Below, piece after piece: positions 1 to 8,316 of a stretch of 64,000 bases of DNA. The DNA is from Shinella sp032095155 (GTDB lineage: Bacteria > Pseudomonadota > Alphaproteobacteria > Rhizobiales > Rhizobiaceae). Where the stretch lies: the NCBI RefSeq assembly GCF_049199905.1, contig NZ_JBLZPK010000059.1:124001-188000 (forward strand), given 5' to 3'. How positions within the stretch are numbered: the first letter of the stretch is position 1; each line of letters begins with the position of its first letter. Position numbers and translations under genes: made by a program. The notes beneath the pieces were generated by a model. That model worked only from the letters and a program-made list of their open reading frames with translations. It did not search any database and was not told the DNA's origin.

Positions 1-944
1 ATGCCACGCTCGACGCTGGAATGCGAAATGTCGCGCTCGTGCCAGAGTGCGACGTTTTCCATGGCGGGCGTCACGGCCATGCGCACGAGGCGGGCGAGAC
101 CCGTCAGGTTTTCCGTGAGCACCGGGTTGCGCTTGTGCGGCATGGCGGAAGAACCCTTCTGGCCCGGCGAGAAGAACTCTTCGGCTTCCAGCACTTCCGT
201 GCGCTGCATGTGGCGGATTTCGATCGCGACATTCTCGATCGACGAGGCGATCACGCCGAGCGTGGCGAAGAACATTGCGTGACGGTCACGCGGGATGACC
301 TGCGTGGAGACGGGCTCGGGCGTCAGGCCGAGCTTGGCGCAGACATGCTCTTCGACGTAGGGATCGATGTTGGCGAAGGTGCCGACGGCACCCGAGATCG
401 CGCCGGTTGCGATTTCCGCACGCGCGGCGACGAGGCGGGCGCGGTTGCGGTCCATCTCGGCATAGAAGCGGGCAAGCGTCAGGCCCATCGTCGTCGGTTC
501 GGCATGAATGCCGTGGCTGCGGCCGATGCGGATCGTGTCCTTGTGCTCGAAGGCGCGGGCCTTCAGCGCGGCCAGCACACGGTCGACGCCGGCAAGCAGG
601 ATATCGGCGGCGCGCACCAGCTGGATGTTGAAGGTCGTGTCGAGCACGTCCGAGGAGGTCATGCCCTGGTGCACGAAGCGGCTGTCGGGGCCGACGAATT
701 CCGAAAGGTGCGTCAGGAAGGCGATGACGTCATGCTTGGTGACGGCCTCGATCTCGTCGATGCGGGCGACGTCGAATTCTGCCTTGCCACCCTTTTCCCA
801 GATCGTCTCGGCCGCCGATTTCGGGATGACGCCGAGTTCCGCCAGCGCATCGCAGGCATAGGCTTCGATTTCGAACCAGATGCGGAACTTCGTTTCGGGC
901 GACCAGATGGCGACCATGTCCGGTCGGGAATAGCGAGGGATCAT
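1..944 (-). CDS. purB: Adenylosuccinate lyase, C-terminus beyond the window
   Basis: Catalyses two beta-eliminations in purine synthesis: SAICAR to AICAR plus fumarate, and adenylosuccinate to AMP plus fumarate; cytosolic homotetramer. The first 314 residues are visible, beginning MIPRYSRPDMVAIWS, which matches the usual PurB N-terminus. The fumarase/aspartase-superfamily signature GSSAMPHKRNP lies near residue 275 and holds the mobile catalytic serine loop. The TSSDVLDT stretch near residue 93 and the GRSHG stretch (catalytic His region) near residue 142 are also present. About 120 C-terminal residues lie to the left of the window. ATG at 944 is the only start that gives the canonical N-terminus. 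It is the last gene in a run of minus-strand genes, 79 bp after the preceding membrane protein. Confidence 0.96.
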   Translation of the reverse strand, partial: MIPRYSRPDMVAIWSPETKFRIWFEIEAYACDALAELGVIPKSAAETIWEKGGKAEFDVARIDEIEAVTKHDVIAFLTHLSEFVGPDSRFVHQGMTSSDVLDTTFNIQLVRAADILLAGVDRVLAALKARAFEHKDTIRIGRSHGIHAEPTTMGLTLARFYAEMDRNRARLVAARAEIATGAISGAVGTFANIDPYVEEHVCAKLGLTPEPVSTQVIPRDRHAMFFATLGVIASSIENVAIEIRHMQRTEVLEAEEFFSPGQKGSSAMPHKRNPVLTENLTGLARLVRMAVTPAMENVALWHERDISHSSVERG

Positions 945-1023
945 CGGTTCTAGACTTTCCTTGGGAGGGTGGGAATTGCCGCCGCTTTAGCAAAGATGGC
1001 CGGCAAGCTCAACGCCGGTGCGG

Positions 1024-1551
1024 TCAATGCCGGGAAAGAGGCATGGCACGCGCGAGCCACAGGCTGGCACCGACGAGGATCGGCAGGCCGACCGGCAGAT
1101 AGAGCCGTAGACCCATGACGAGGAACTGGTAGACGGCGCCGGCCGACGTGAAAACGAACTGGAAAGCCCAGACACGCGTGCCGAAGGGCTGGTGCCAGCG
1201 CGCATAGAACAGCCGGTAGTCCATGGCGAAGAAGAACGCCGTCAGGGCGACCGTGCCGAGGCTGAGCAGGGCGAAATGGGCGGCGAAGCGTGTCTCGGTG
1301 CCGCGCCGGCGCGTCAGAAGCCGGGCGAGCGGCAGGGCGATCACCCAGGCGCAAAACCCGCCCGTGAAATAGATGAGAAGCAGCTTTTCGAGATGAAAAT
1401 TCGCGTCGCGGCCTTCCATATGCAGGGAAAGGAAGGCGCAGGCCACCATCAGCAGGCCCCAGGCTAAAGCGCCGCCGAGACAGAGCGCAAGTGAGGGAAA
1501 GATGGGGACGCGTGCGTCGCCAAAGGGGGGCCCGGATGCGGGTGCGCCCAT
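1024..1551 (-). CDS. Four-helix integral membrane protein of unknown function
   Basis: I do not recognise a named family. The 175-residue protein has a short proline/alanine-rich N-terminus, then about four hydrophobic segments: roughly residues 18-41, 57-80, 92-113 and 122-165, the last possibly two helices. A basic stretch (TRRRGTETR) lies between segments two and three. ATG at 1551 was chosen because it sits one base after the stop of the upstream DUF2259 gene, which suggests translational coupling; frames further upstream run into that gene. High GC3 and unbroken coding support a real gene. Its job is unknown; cotranscription with the DUF2259 exported protein suggests an envelope location. 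Confidence 0.7.
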   Translation of the reverse strand: MGAPASGPPFGDARVPIFPSLALCLGGALAWGLLMVACAFLSLHMEGRDANFHLEKLLLIYFTGGFCAWVIALPLARLLTRRRGTETRFAAHFALLSLGTVALTAFFFAMDYRLFYARWHQPFGTRVWAFQFVFTSAGAVYQFLVMGLRLYLPVGLPILVGASLWLARAMPLSRH

Positions 1552-1552
1552 G

Positions 1553-2287
1553 TCAGGGCCGGAAGGGTACGGCGATCCAGCGGCCGTCGGCACCCTCGAA
1601 GCCGAAGCTGCGGACGAGCACCAGCGCCACATGGACCGGTTCGGCGGCCAGCGGATGAAAGGTCATGGCGCCCGAGATCTGGTAGGAGATCGGGCAGGCG
1701 CGGCTTTCGGGCACGCGCGTGTCCTCATGCAACACCGCATCGGCCGCTTGGCCATCGCGCTTGACGAGCTTCAGGCGAAAGCCCTTGCCGCCGTCGGGCG
1801 TGATACCATCACAGTTTTCCGAGATCGGCAGCGGGATGTCGTCGAGCGCCAGCGCATAGCTGCCGCCCGGCGTCGGCTCGACGGCATAGGACAGGTATTC
1901 GATGCGATTGCGATCCGCGCCGACCTCGCCCATTGGGTTGAAGGCGGCGAGAACGCCGGGATTGTCTAGCACCTTGTGTTCGGCAATCAGCGTCTTCGCC
2001 TTGTCGCGGCCTTCCGCCCGCGCCTTGCCGAGACTGGCCGTTTCATCATCGATGCGCACGCGGACAGGTGTGCCCTTGAGATAGGCGTCCTTCTCCGTAT
2101 CGATGAAATAGACGGTGGAATAGGGAAAGCCGGAACCGTCCTGTACGCCGAATTCCTCGAAGGCAAAAACCTTTCCGTCCGGCGAAAAGCCGAGCGGCTG
2201 GAAGCTCGCGAAATCGCCGGCCGAGGCGGTGGCCGCCGTCAGCAGGGAACCGAGCAGGATAGCCGCCGCTTTCCGCACCATCGTCAC
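1553..2287 (-). CDS. DUF2259 predicted secreted protein
   Basis: 244 residues with a clear signal peptide (basic MTMVRK, hydrophobic core to about residue 20, ATASAG cleavage region), so it is exported to the periplasm. The mature part begins FASFQPLGFSPDGKVFAFEE, as in the DUF2259 family of rhizobial predicted secreted proteins; its biochemical function is not known. Start choice: GTG at 2287 overlaps the rpe stop codon and has GGAGG about 10 bases upstream; ATG at 2281 in the same frame is the alternative. It is coupled to rpe upstream and to the membrane protein downstream, so the three probably share one mRNA. Confidence 0.85.
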   Translation of the reverse strand: MTMVRKAAAILLGSLLTAATASAGDFASFQPLGFSPDGKVFAFEEFGVQDGSGFPYSTVYFIDTEKDAYLKGTPVRVRIDDETASLGKARAEGRDKAKTLIAEHKVLDNPGVLAAFNPMGEVGADRNRIEYLSYAVEPTPGGSYALALDDIPLPISENCDGITPDGGKGFRLKLVKRDGQAADAVLHEDTRVPESRACPISYQISGAMTFHPLAAEPVHVALVLVRSFGFEGADGRWIAVPFRP

Positions 2288-2961
2288 GCCCGCGCAACCT
2301 CCGCATTGCTGCGCAGAGTGTCGATGGTTTTGCGATAGGCGTCAACATGACCGCCCGAGAAGATGGCGGAGCCGGCGACGAAGACGTTTGCACCGGATGC
2401 GGCCGGCAGGGCGATCGTATCCACGGCGATGCCGCCGTCGACCTGGATCTCGATCGGCCGGTCGCCAACCATTTTGCGCACGCGTCGCAGCTTTTCCTGC
2501 ATGGCCGGAATGAACTTCTGGCCGCCGAAGCCCGGATTGACGGTCATGACGAGGATGAGGTCGATCTTGTCGAGCAGATAGTCGAGCACGCTTTCCGATG
2601 TGGCCGGGTTGATCGCCACGCCGGCGCGCTTGCCGAGCGCGCGGATTGCCTGCAGCGAGCGGTCGAGATGCGGGCCGGCCTCGGCATGCACGGTAATGCC
2701 GTCGCAACCGGCCTTGGCGAAGGCTTCGAGATAGGGATCGGCCGGCGAGATCATCAGGTGGCAGTCGAAGAAGGCGTCGGTATGCGGACGCAGCGACTTG
2801 ATGACGTCAGGACCGAAGGAAATGTTCGGCACGAAATGACCGTCCATGATGTCGAGATGGATCCAGTCCGCGCCGGCAGCGACGACGTCGCGCACTTCCT
2901 GGCCGAGCTTGGCGTAGTCGGCGGCGAGAATGGAAGGGGCGATCCGCATGGGAAGGGTCAT
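2284..2961 (-). CDS. rpe: Ribulose-phosphate 3-epimerase
   Basis: Interconverts D-ribulose 5-phosphate and D-xylulose 5-phosphate in the pentose phosphate pathway. The 225-residue TIM-barrel sequence has the hallmarks in order: APSILAADYAKLG near the N-terminus, the metal-binding HLDIMDGHFVPNISFGP segment, CHLMI, the VNPGFGGQKFI loop, and the IQVDGGI/FVAGSAIF phosphate-binding end. ATG at 2961 is chosen because a GGAG lies about 6 bases upstream and the protein then starts MTLPMRIAPS as in homologues; an in-frame start at 3021 would add 20 atypical residues. It follows the P1 peptidase gene by 69 bp and overlaps the start of the DUF2259 gene. Confidence 0.97.
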   Translation of the reverse strand: MTLPMRIAPSILAADYAKLGQEVRDVVAAGADWIHLDIMDGHFVPNISFGPDVIKSLRPHTDAFFDCHLMISPADPYLEAFAKAGCDGITVHAEAGPHLDRSLQAIRALGKRAGVAINPATSESVLDYLLDKIDLILVMTVNPGFGGQKFIPAMQEKLRRVRKMVGDRPIEIQVDGGIAVDTIALPAASGANVFVAGSAIFSGGHVDAYRKTIDTLRSNAEVARA

Positions 2962-3030
2962 GTCAGGCTCCGTGGGCAGGAATTTTGCCGTCGCCATAGC
3001 ATTCCCGGCAGGGGGGAACAACGGCCGAAT

Positions 3031-4038
3031 TCACCGCGCCGCCCAGCTCGGCAGCACATCCCCGTCCATCGGCGTCGCATCGTGCACGCCGCGGGCGATG
3101 GCGCGCGCCATGGTGGAGGCGGCGGCGGCGCAGAGCGCGATGAAATCCTCCGGTGCCGGCGTGCGGCCGCTCTTGCCGGTGGCGAGCGCGAAGACAAGGT
3201 CGCCATCGAGCGGCGTATGCGCCGGCCAGAGCGCGCGGGCGAAGCCGTCATGGGCGGCGATGGCAAGGCGTTTCGCCTCCGCTTTGCTCAGCACGGCATC
3301 GGTGGCGATGACGGCGATGGTGGTGTTTTCCATGGCCGTAGGTCGGGCGGAAAGCTTTGTGCGCGGAAGGCGAGCTTCGGACGGGAAGGGTGTGGGGAGG
3401 CCGAGGCCACCGAATTCGCCCTCTTCCTCGAAGGGGGACGCCCAGAAATGCCTGGTTCCGCCAACCGTCGCGGAGCCGAGCGCATTGACCGCCACGAGCG
3501 CGCCGATGGTGAAACCTTCCGCGAGCACAGTGGATGCCGAACCGAGGCCACCTTTGAAGGTGGCCGTCAGCGCGCCGGTGCCGGCGCCGGTGCTGCCGGT
3601 CTCGAAATCGGTGTCTGCATTTTTGAGTGCGGCATAACCGAGTTCGCGATAGGGCGGATAGCGTCCCCAATCCTTGTCGCCGCCGTTCATCAGGTCGAAC
3701 AGGATGGCGGCGGGAACGATGGGCACGCGATGCGGGCCGACGGCAAAGCCGCGTCCCATTTCGCGCAGTCGCGCCTGCACGCCCGTCGCCGCATCGAGCC
3801 CGAAGGCCGAGCCGCCTGACAGCACGAGGGCGTCCACCGTCTGCACGGTGTTGTGTGGTTCCAGGAGATCGGTCTCCCGCGTGCCTGGTGCCCCGCCGAG
3901 CACCTGAACGGCAGCCGTCGCCGGCTCTTCGCAGAACACGACGGTCACGCCGGATTTCAGGGCATGGTCCGTTGCATTGCCGACTTTGAGACCCGCGACA
4001 TCAGTGATGAGGTTTTTTGTGCCCGGCCGCATCGTCAT
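3031..4038 (-). CDS. P1 family (S58, DmpA-like) peptidase
   Basis: 335-residue Ntn-hydrolase of the P1/DmpA aminopeptidase family. These proteins are made as one chain and self-cleave before a nucleophilic Ser or Thr to give alpha and beta subunits. Family features visible: KNLITDVAGLKVGNATD at the N-terminus, LSGGSAFGLDAATGVQ near residue 73, an ALVAVNALG stretch around residue 180, and the MENTTIAVIATDA segment near residue 236. There the central T-T pair is where the family's cleavage site and new N-terminal nucleophile are expected. Substrate is unknown; members act on D-amino-acid or beta-peptides. Its ATG shares an ATGA overlap with the stop of the upstream binding-protein gene, so the two are translationally coupled. 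Confidence 0.88.
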   Translation of the reverse strand: MTMRPGTKNLITDVAGLKVGNATDHALKSGVTVVFCEEPATAAVQVLGGAPGTRETDLLEPHNTVQTVDALVLSGGSAFGLDAATGVQARLREMGRGFAVGPHRVPIVPAAILFDLMNGGDKDWGRYPPYRELGYAALKNADTDFETGSTGAGTGALTATFKGGLGSASTVLAEGFTIGALVAVNALGSATVGGTRHFWASPFEEEGEFGGLGLPTPFPSEARLPRTKLSARPTAMENTTIAVIATDAVLSKAEAKRLAIAAHDGFARALWPAHTPLDGDLVFALATGKSGRTPAPEDFIALCAAAASTMARAIARGVHDATPMDGDVLPSWAAR

Positions 4039-5111
4039 TCGCTTTCGGGCGTCGTGCCGGCCGGGACGAAGGCCCCGTCCTTCCAGACGAGCAATTGATA
4101 GGGATTGGCGCTCAGTTCATGGTCCGTGCCGAAGGCGAGGGGACCGATCGCGGTATCGAACCGTCCGGCCGCGAGCTTTTCGGTGAGATCGCCGCCCTCG
4201 GTCGCCGCAGCCGCAAGCGCCGTCACGGCGGCATGGGCCGGCAGCACATAGCCTTCGGCGACGATATCCCGTGCCAGCATGGCCTTGGCCACCGGTTCGC
4301 CTGCCGGCAGGGATTGATAATCCGGCAGCGCGATGGCCTCGACGCCGTCCGTCATCGGCACGGTCGGATCGGCGCCGAGCAACGCTTCGCCGCCCAGCAA
4401 GGCGAGCGGTGCCTTCTCCGCCGCCGCGTCGCGGGCGATGACCGCCACATCCGTCCGGTCGCCGCCGACGAAGACATGGGTGACGCCGGTCTTAGCAAGC
4501 CGGCGCACCAGCGTGAGCTGCTGCTCCTGTGCCGGGCGGTAGGTATCGACGAAGGCCGCCTTCATGCCCACCTCTTCCAGCCGCAGGCGGATGGCCTCGA
4601 CGATCTCACGGGCATGGATCGTGCCGTCGTCGATCAGTGCGAAGGGCTCGGATTTCCAGTCGCGCGTGATGACCTCAACCGCCTTGTCTGCTTCCGCCTT
4701 GGGGCCAGGGGCAAGCCGAAAGAGCGGCCATTTCTTCTTCAGCGCGTCTTCCATGAGGATGCCCGAGCGCACGGAGAGCGTGATGGCCGGCACCTTCGCC
4801 TCCGCAAGCGCGGGAAGCGCTGCGGAAAGGCCCTCTGTGCATAGGAAGCCGACAGCCGCGACGGCATTGGCGGATAGGATCGCCTTGGCGATGCCGTCGT
4901 CATCCTTCTCGTCGCAGCCTTCGGGAATCTCAACGATCGTATCGCCGTTGGCCTCTGCCGCGACGCGGGCACCATCGCGCACCTGCTGGCCGAGAATGGC
5001 GAGCGGCCCCGCATCGGGTGCGACGACCGCGAAGGTGAGGCCCGCGGCGAGCGCGGGTGAAACGGCGAGAAGGGCGCTGCCGAAAAGGCTCGCAAGGAAA
5101 ACGGTCTTCAT
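4035..5111 (-). CDS. Branched-chain-amino-acid-type ABC transporter substrate-binding protein
   Basis: 358 residues. A signal peptide (MKTVFLASLFGSALLAVSPALA) is followed by a periplasmic-binding-protein type I fold of the LivK/Peripla_BP_6 kind: LTFAVVAPDAGPLAILGQQVRDGARVA at the start, a substrate-loop cysteine pair (EGCDEKDDD and FLCTEG) and a HVFVGGDRTDVAVIARDA hinge region. No permease or ATPase genes are adjacent, so it is either an orphan binding protein or it serves a transporter encoded elsewhere. ATG at 5111 is chosen because it gives a textbook signal peptide; the open frame extends a further 48 codons upstream into non-conserved sequence. It is coupled by an ATGA overlap to the P1 peptidase, which hints at a peptide-related ligand (inference). 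Confidence 0.85.
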   Translation of the reverse strand: MKTVFLASLFGSALLAVSPALAAGLTFAVVAPDAGPLAILGQQVRDGARVAAEANGDTIVEIPEGCDEKDDDGIAKAILSANAVAAVGFLCTEGLSAALPALAEAKVPAITLSVRSGILMEDALKKKWPLFRLAPGPKAEADKAVEVITRDWKSEPFALIDDGTIHAREIVEAIRLRLEEVGMKAAFVDTYRPAQEQQLTLVRRLAKTGVTHVFVGGDRTDVAVIARDAAAEKAPLALLGGEALLGADPTVPMTDGVEAIALPDYQSLPAGEPVAKAMLARDIVAEGYVLPAHAAVTALAAAATEGGDLTEKLAAGRFDTAIGPLAFGTDHELSANPYQLLVWKDGAFVPAGTTPESE

Positions 5112-5282
5112 TCTCAATCCATCGGTCGCGATGATGCCCTTTGTACGGTCGGGACCTTTAAGGTCAAAGGGAAATATGGACGCTATCGACCGCTTGTCTC
5201 TGACAAGACAGGAAAATTCGACATCGGGGCTTACATTTTTCTTCACTTTCGCCATGTATCACTGACGATGAAGGAGAACGCC

Positions 5283-5780
5283 GTGTTGGACAGATTGATG
5301 CTGGATGCGTCGCTCTACCGCGATGCGATGAGCCGCTATGCCGGCCATGTGCAGATCGTAACGACGGCCCACGAGGGTGAGAAACGCGGCGTGACCATCA
5401 CGGCCGCCTGCTCGATCTCGGACAATCCGGCCATGGTTCTCGCCTGCGTCAACGCCTCCAACCCGAAGAACGCGATCTTCTCGAAAAGCGGCAATTTCGC
5501 GCTCAACACGCTCGCCGCCGACCAGATGCACCTCGCCAATGCCTTTTCCGGCCGCGATCCCGCGCTGTCCGCCGAAGAGCGTTTTGCGATGGGCGAATGG
5601 GAGGAGCTGGTGACGGGCGCGCCGGTGCTGAAAGGCACGCTTGCCTCCTTCGATTGCCGGCTGATCGAGCTCAAGGTCATGGCGACCCACATGATGCTGA
5701 TCGGCGAGGTGAAGGGCGTCACCTTCGGCGAGCACAAACCGGCGCTTGTCTATATGGACCGGGGCTACCACACGCTATAG
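5283..5780 (+). CDS. Flavin reductase family protein (FMN-binding split barrel)
   Basis: 165-residue protein of the flavin-reductase-like / RutF-HpaC family: NAD(P)H-dependent FMN reductases that feed two-component monooxygenases. Typical blocks are visible: an early AMSRYAGHVQIVTT segment, GVTITAACSISDNPAMVLACVN (flavin-binding), NFALNTLAADQMHLANAFSG, and a C-terminal GEVKGVTFGEHKPALVYMDRGYHTL. Start: an in-frame ATG at 5268 lies inside an AAGGAGAA ribosome-binding site, whereas GTG at 5283 is placed correctly behind it, so GTG is preferred. It is the first gene of a seven-gene plus-strand run leading into molybdenum-enzyme maturation genes 28 bp downstream. Whether it serves that pathway is inference. 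Confidence 0.88.
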   Translation: MLDRLMLDASLYRDAMSRYAGHVQIVTTAHEGEKRGVTITAACSISDNPAMVLACVNASNPKNAIFSKSGNFALNTLAADQMHLANAFSGRDPALSAEERFAMGEWEELVTGAPVLKGTLASFDCRLIELKVMATHMMLIGEVKGVTFGEHKPALVYMDRGYHTL

Positions 5781-5807
5781 TCTCCTCCTCCGGAATGGAG
5801 GAGTTGC

Positions 5808-6734
5808 GTGCCCTATCAGCCTGGACACATCCCGCAATCGATCGACGAAACCGTCGAGATGCTGGCCTCGGGAAACTATCTGGCCGGGCGCGCGCTCGCG
5901 ACGGTGCTGTTTCTATCCCTGCGCATGAAGCGGCCGCTCTTTCTCGAGGGCGAGGCCGGCGTCGGCAAGACGGAGATCGCCAAGGTGCTGTCGGCAGCCC
6001 TCGACCGGCCGCTGATCCGCCTTCAGTGCTATGAAGGCCTCGATATTTCCTCGGCCGTCTATGAGTGGAACTATCCCGCGCAGATGCTGGAAATCCGGCT
6101 TGCGGAAGCCGCCGGCACCACGGATCGCGGCCGCATCGAGGCCGATATCTTTTCCGAGCGCTACCTCATCCGCCGCCCGGTCTTGCAGGCGCTGTCCTCG
6201 CCGGACGGCCGGGCGCCGATCTTCCTGATCGACGAGTTGGACCGCACCGACGAGGCTTTCGAGGCCTTCCTCCTGGAAGTGCTCTCCGATTTCCAGGTGA
6301 CGGTGCCGGAACTCGGCACGATCCGCGCCGCCGAGCCACCCATCGTCATTATCACGACGAACCGCACCCGCGAGGTGCATGATGCCCTGAAGCGGCGCTG
6401 TCTCTACCATTGGGTGGATTATCCTGAGGCCGCGCAGGAGCTGGAGATCATCCGCCGCAAGGTGCCCGGCTGCGATGAAACCCTGTCCGGCCAAGTCGTT
6501 GCCTATGTGCAGAGACTGCGTGCGCTCGACCTTTTCAAGAATCCCGGTGTCGCCGAAACCATCGACTGGGCGACGGCGCTGACCGAACTCGACCGCGTGG
6601 CGCTCGATCCCGAAACCGTGTCGGATACGCTCGGCACGCTGCTCAAGTATCAGGACGACATTGCGCGTATCGACGGTGCCGAGGGGCGCAAGCTGCTCGA
6701 TGACGTCAAGGCCGGGCTGGCGGCGACGGGCTGA
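5808..6734 (+). CDS. MoxR-family AAA+ ATPase, CoxD-like
   Basis: 308 residues of a MoxR-type AAA+ ATPase. Walker A GEAGVGKT lies at residues 48-55, Walker B IFLIDELDR near 142-150, a sensor-1 TTN in VIITTNRTREVHDA near 183, and an arginine-finger region ALKRRCLYHWVDYP just after. CoxD-type MoxR proteins work with a CoxE VWA partner as a chaperone in assembling the [CuSMoO2] site of CO dehydrogenase and related molybdenum hydroxylases (family knowledge). Start is GTG at 5808, placed behind a strong GGAGGAG. The next gene is the VWA partner, which begins as this one stops (TGAGTGATG), so the pair is conserved and coupled. Confidence 0.92.
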   Translation: MPYQPGHIPQSIDETVEMLASGNYLAGRALATVLFLSLRMKRPLFLEGEAGVGKTEIAKVLSAALDRPLIRLQCYEGLDISSAVYEWNYPAQMLEIRLAEAAGTTDRGRIEADIFSERYLIRRPVLQALSSPDGRAPIFLIDELDRTDEAFEAFLLEVLSDFQVTVPELGTIRAAEPPIVIITTNRTREVHDALKRRCLYHWVDYPEAAQELEIIRRKVPGCDETLSGQVVAYVQRLRALDLFKNPGVAETIDWATALTELDRVALDPETVSDTLGTLLKYQDDIARIDGAEGRKLLDDVKAGLAATG

Positions 6735-6737
6735 GTG

Positions 6738-7979
6738 ATGGCGGCAAGGGCAGAAAACCAGGTTCTAGGCACCACCGCGGACGGCCGTCTCGCCGACAAT
6801 ATCGTGTTTTTCGCGCGTGTGCTGCGCAAGGCCGGGCTGCGGCTTGGCCCCGCGGCCGTGACCGATGCTATCGAGGCGGTGCAGGCGATCGGCATCGGCG
6901 AGCGGGAGGAATTCTACACGGCGCTGCATGCGACGCTCGTCAAGCGCCGTGAGGACGATGCCGTTTTCGACGAGGCGTTCCGCCTGTTCTGGCGTTCGCG
7001 CGATCTCGTGGGAAAGATGATCGCGCTGATGTCGCCGGTCGTGACGCGGCACGAGAAGCGGGAAAAGCGCAAGGCGGGCGAAACGCGCGTTTCCGACGCG
7101 CTGTTCGGCGGGCGTGAAAACGAGAAGCGCCAGCGCGACGAGCCGGATATCGAGATCGATTCGCGCCTGACCGCCTCGGGCAGCGAGGTGCTGCGCCGCA
7201 CCGATTTCGCCCAGATGTCCGCCACCGAGCTTGCCGCCGCCAAACGGGCCATCTCCCGCCTCGTCCTGCCGATGGATGCGGTGCGTACGCGCCGTTTCCG
7301 CCCGTCGACCCGGCCGGTCGCCGTGGATGCACGCGCTACGATGCGTCATGCCATGCGCACCGGCGGCGCCCTCATCCTGCCGCGCCACCGGGAGCACAAG
7401 ACGGTGCATCCGCCGCTCGTCGTGCTTGCCGATATCTCGGGATCGATGAGTCAGTACACCCGCATCTTCCTGCATTTCCTGCATGCGCTCGGCGAAAGCC
7501 GGCGACGCGTGCATGCCTTCCTGTTCGGCACGCGGTTGACGAATGTCACGCGCCCAATGCGCAATCGCGATCCCGATGTTGCGGTAGAGGCCTGCAGCCA
7601 GACGGTCAGCGACTGGTCGGGTGGCACGCGCATCGGCGAAACGCTGAAGGAATTCAACCAGCTCTGGTCGCGACGCGTGCTGGGGCAGGGCGCCGTGGTT
7701 CTGCTCATCACAGATGGGCTGGAACGTGACGGCATCGATCTGCTCGAAAAGGAGATGGACCGGCTGCACCGCTCCTGCCGACGGCTGGTCTGGCTCAATC
7801 CGCTGCTGCGTTTCGAGGGGTTCGAGGCGCGCGCGCGGGGGGTGCGGGCCATGCTGCCGCATGTCGACGAGCTTCGGCCGGTGCACAATCTGGACGCCAT
7901 GGCCGATCTGGTGGCGGCGCTGTCCGGTGCCGCGCCGCGCGGTGCCGGCGATCCCCGGCGGTTTCTGCCGGGCGCATGA
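6738..7979 (+). CDS. VWA domain protein, CoxE-like
   Basis: 413-residue partner of the upstream MoxR ATPase. The N-terminal half is helical and highly charged (about residues 90-140, rich in Lys/Arg/Glu). The C-terminal half is a von Willebrand A domain of the CoxE family with the MIDAS sequence DISGSMS near residue 232, a TRIGETLKEF threonine segment near 300 and LITDGLERDG near 325. CoxD/CoxE pairs are thought to remodel the active site of molybdenum hydroxylases; here no structural subunits lie nearby. GTG at 6735 is a possible alternative start three bases upstream of ATG 6738. It is followed 10 bp later by the XdhC-like gene. Confidence 0.9.
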   Translation: MAARAENQVLGTTADGRLADNIVFFARVLRKAGLRLGPAAVTDAIEAVQAIGIGEREEFYTALHATLVKRREDDAVFDEAFRLFWRSRDLVGKMIALMSPVVTRHEKREKRKAGETRVSDALFGGRENEKRQRDEPDIEIDSRLTASGSEVLRRTDFAQMSATELAAAKRAISRLVLPMDAVRTRRFRPSTRPVAVDARATMRHAMRTGGALILPRHREHKTVHPPLVVLADISGSMSQYTRIFLHFLHALGESRRRVHAFLFGTRLTNVTRPMRNRDPDVAVEACSQTVSDWSGGTRIGETLKEFNQLWSRRVLGQGAVVLLITDGLERDGIDLLEKEMDRLHRSCRRLVWLNPLLRFEGFEARARGVRAMLPHVDELRPVHNLDAMADLVAALSGAAPRGAGDPRRFLPGA

Positions 7980-7989
7980 GGAGGACAGG

Positions 7990-8316
7990 ATGGACGCAAA
8001 CGAAACGCTCGACCCGCTGACCATTGCCGAACGCTGGATGGATGACGGGCGCATGGTGGCGCTCGCCACCGTCGTGGAGACATGGGGCTCGGCGCCGCGC
8101 CCGGTCGGCAGCCATCTCGTCATTGATGGCGAGGGCAATTTCCATGGCTCCGTTTCCGGCGGCTGCGTGGAAGGCGCCGTCATCGGCGAGGCGATGGAGG
8201 TGATTACCGACGGCGAGCCGCGTATCCTGGAATTCGGCGTGGCTGACGAAACGGCGTGGCGCGTCGGCCTGTCCTGCGGCGGGCGCATCCGCGTTTATGT
8301 GGAGCGTGTCGGCTGA
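7990..8316 (+). CDS. XdhC/CoxI family protein, N-terminal domain only
   Basis: 108 residues covering the N-terminal domain of XdhC/CoxI/CoxF proteins. The conserved core is visible: ATVVETWGSAPRPVGSHLVI, then the SVSGGCVEGAV glycine/cysteine motif near residue 57, and LSCGGRIRVYVE at the end. XdhC-type proteins bind molybdenum cofactor, are needed for its sulfuration and insertion into xanthine dehydrogenase-like enzymes, and normally carry a second Rossmann domain. Here that domain is encoded by the next gene, which overlaps by one base (TGATG), so the protein is split rather than truncated. The start ATG at 7990 has an AGGA-type site (GAGGACAGG) just upstream. Confidence 0.9.
   Translation: MDANETLDPLTIAERWMDDGRMVALATVVETWGSAPRPVGSHLVIDGEGNFHGSVSGGCVEGAVIGEAMEVITDGEPRILEFGVADETAWRVGLSCGGRIRVYVERVG

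Noticed and set aside
2347..3819. 490-codon open frame on the plus strand across rpe and the P1 peptidase
   Set aside because: It is antisense to two well-conserved genes; its Arg/Gly/His-rich translation is the usual mirror of high-GC coding sequence.
5268..5282. ATG at 5268 as flavin reductase start
   Set aside because: It overlaps the AAGGAGAA ribosome-binding site that fits GTG 5283 instead.
5112..5282. Iron or metabolite operator between the binding protein and flavin reductase genes
   Set aside because: No inverted repeat, riboswitch or IRO/ICE pattern could be found there.
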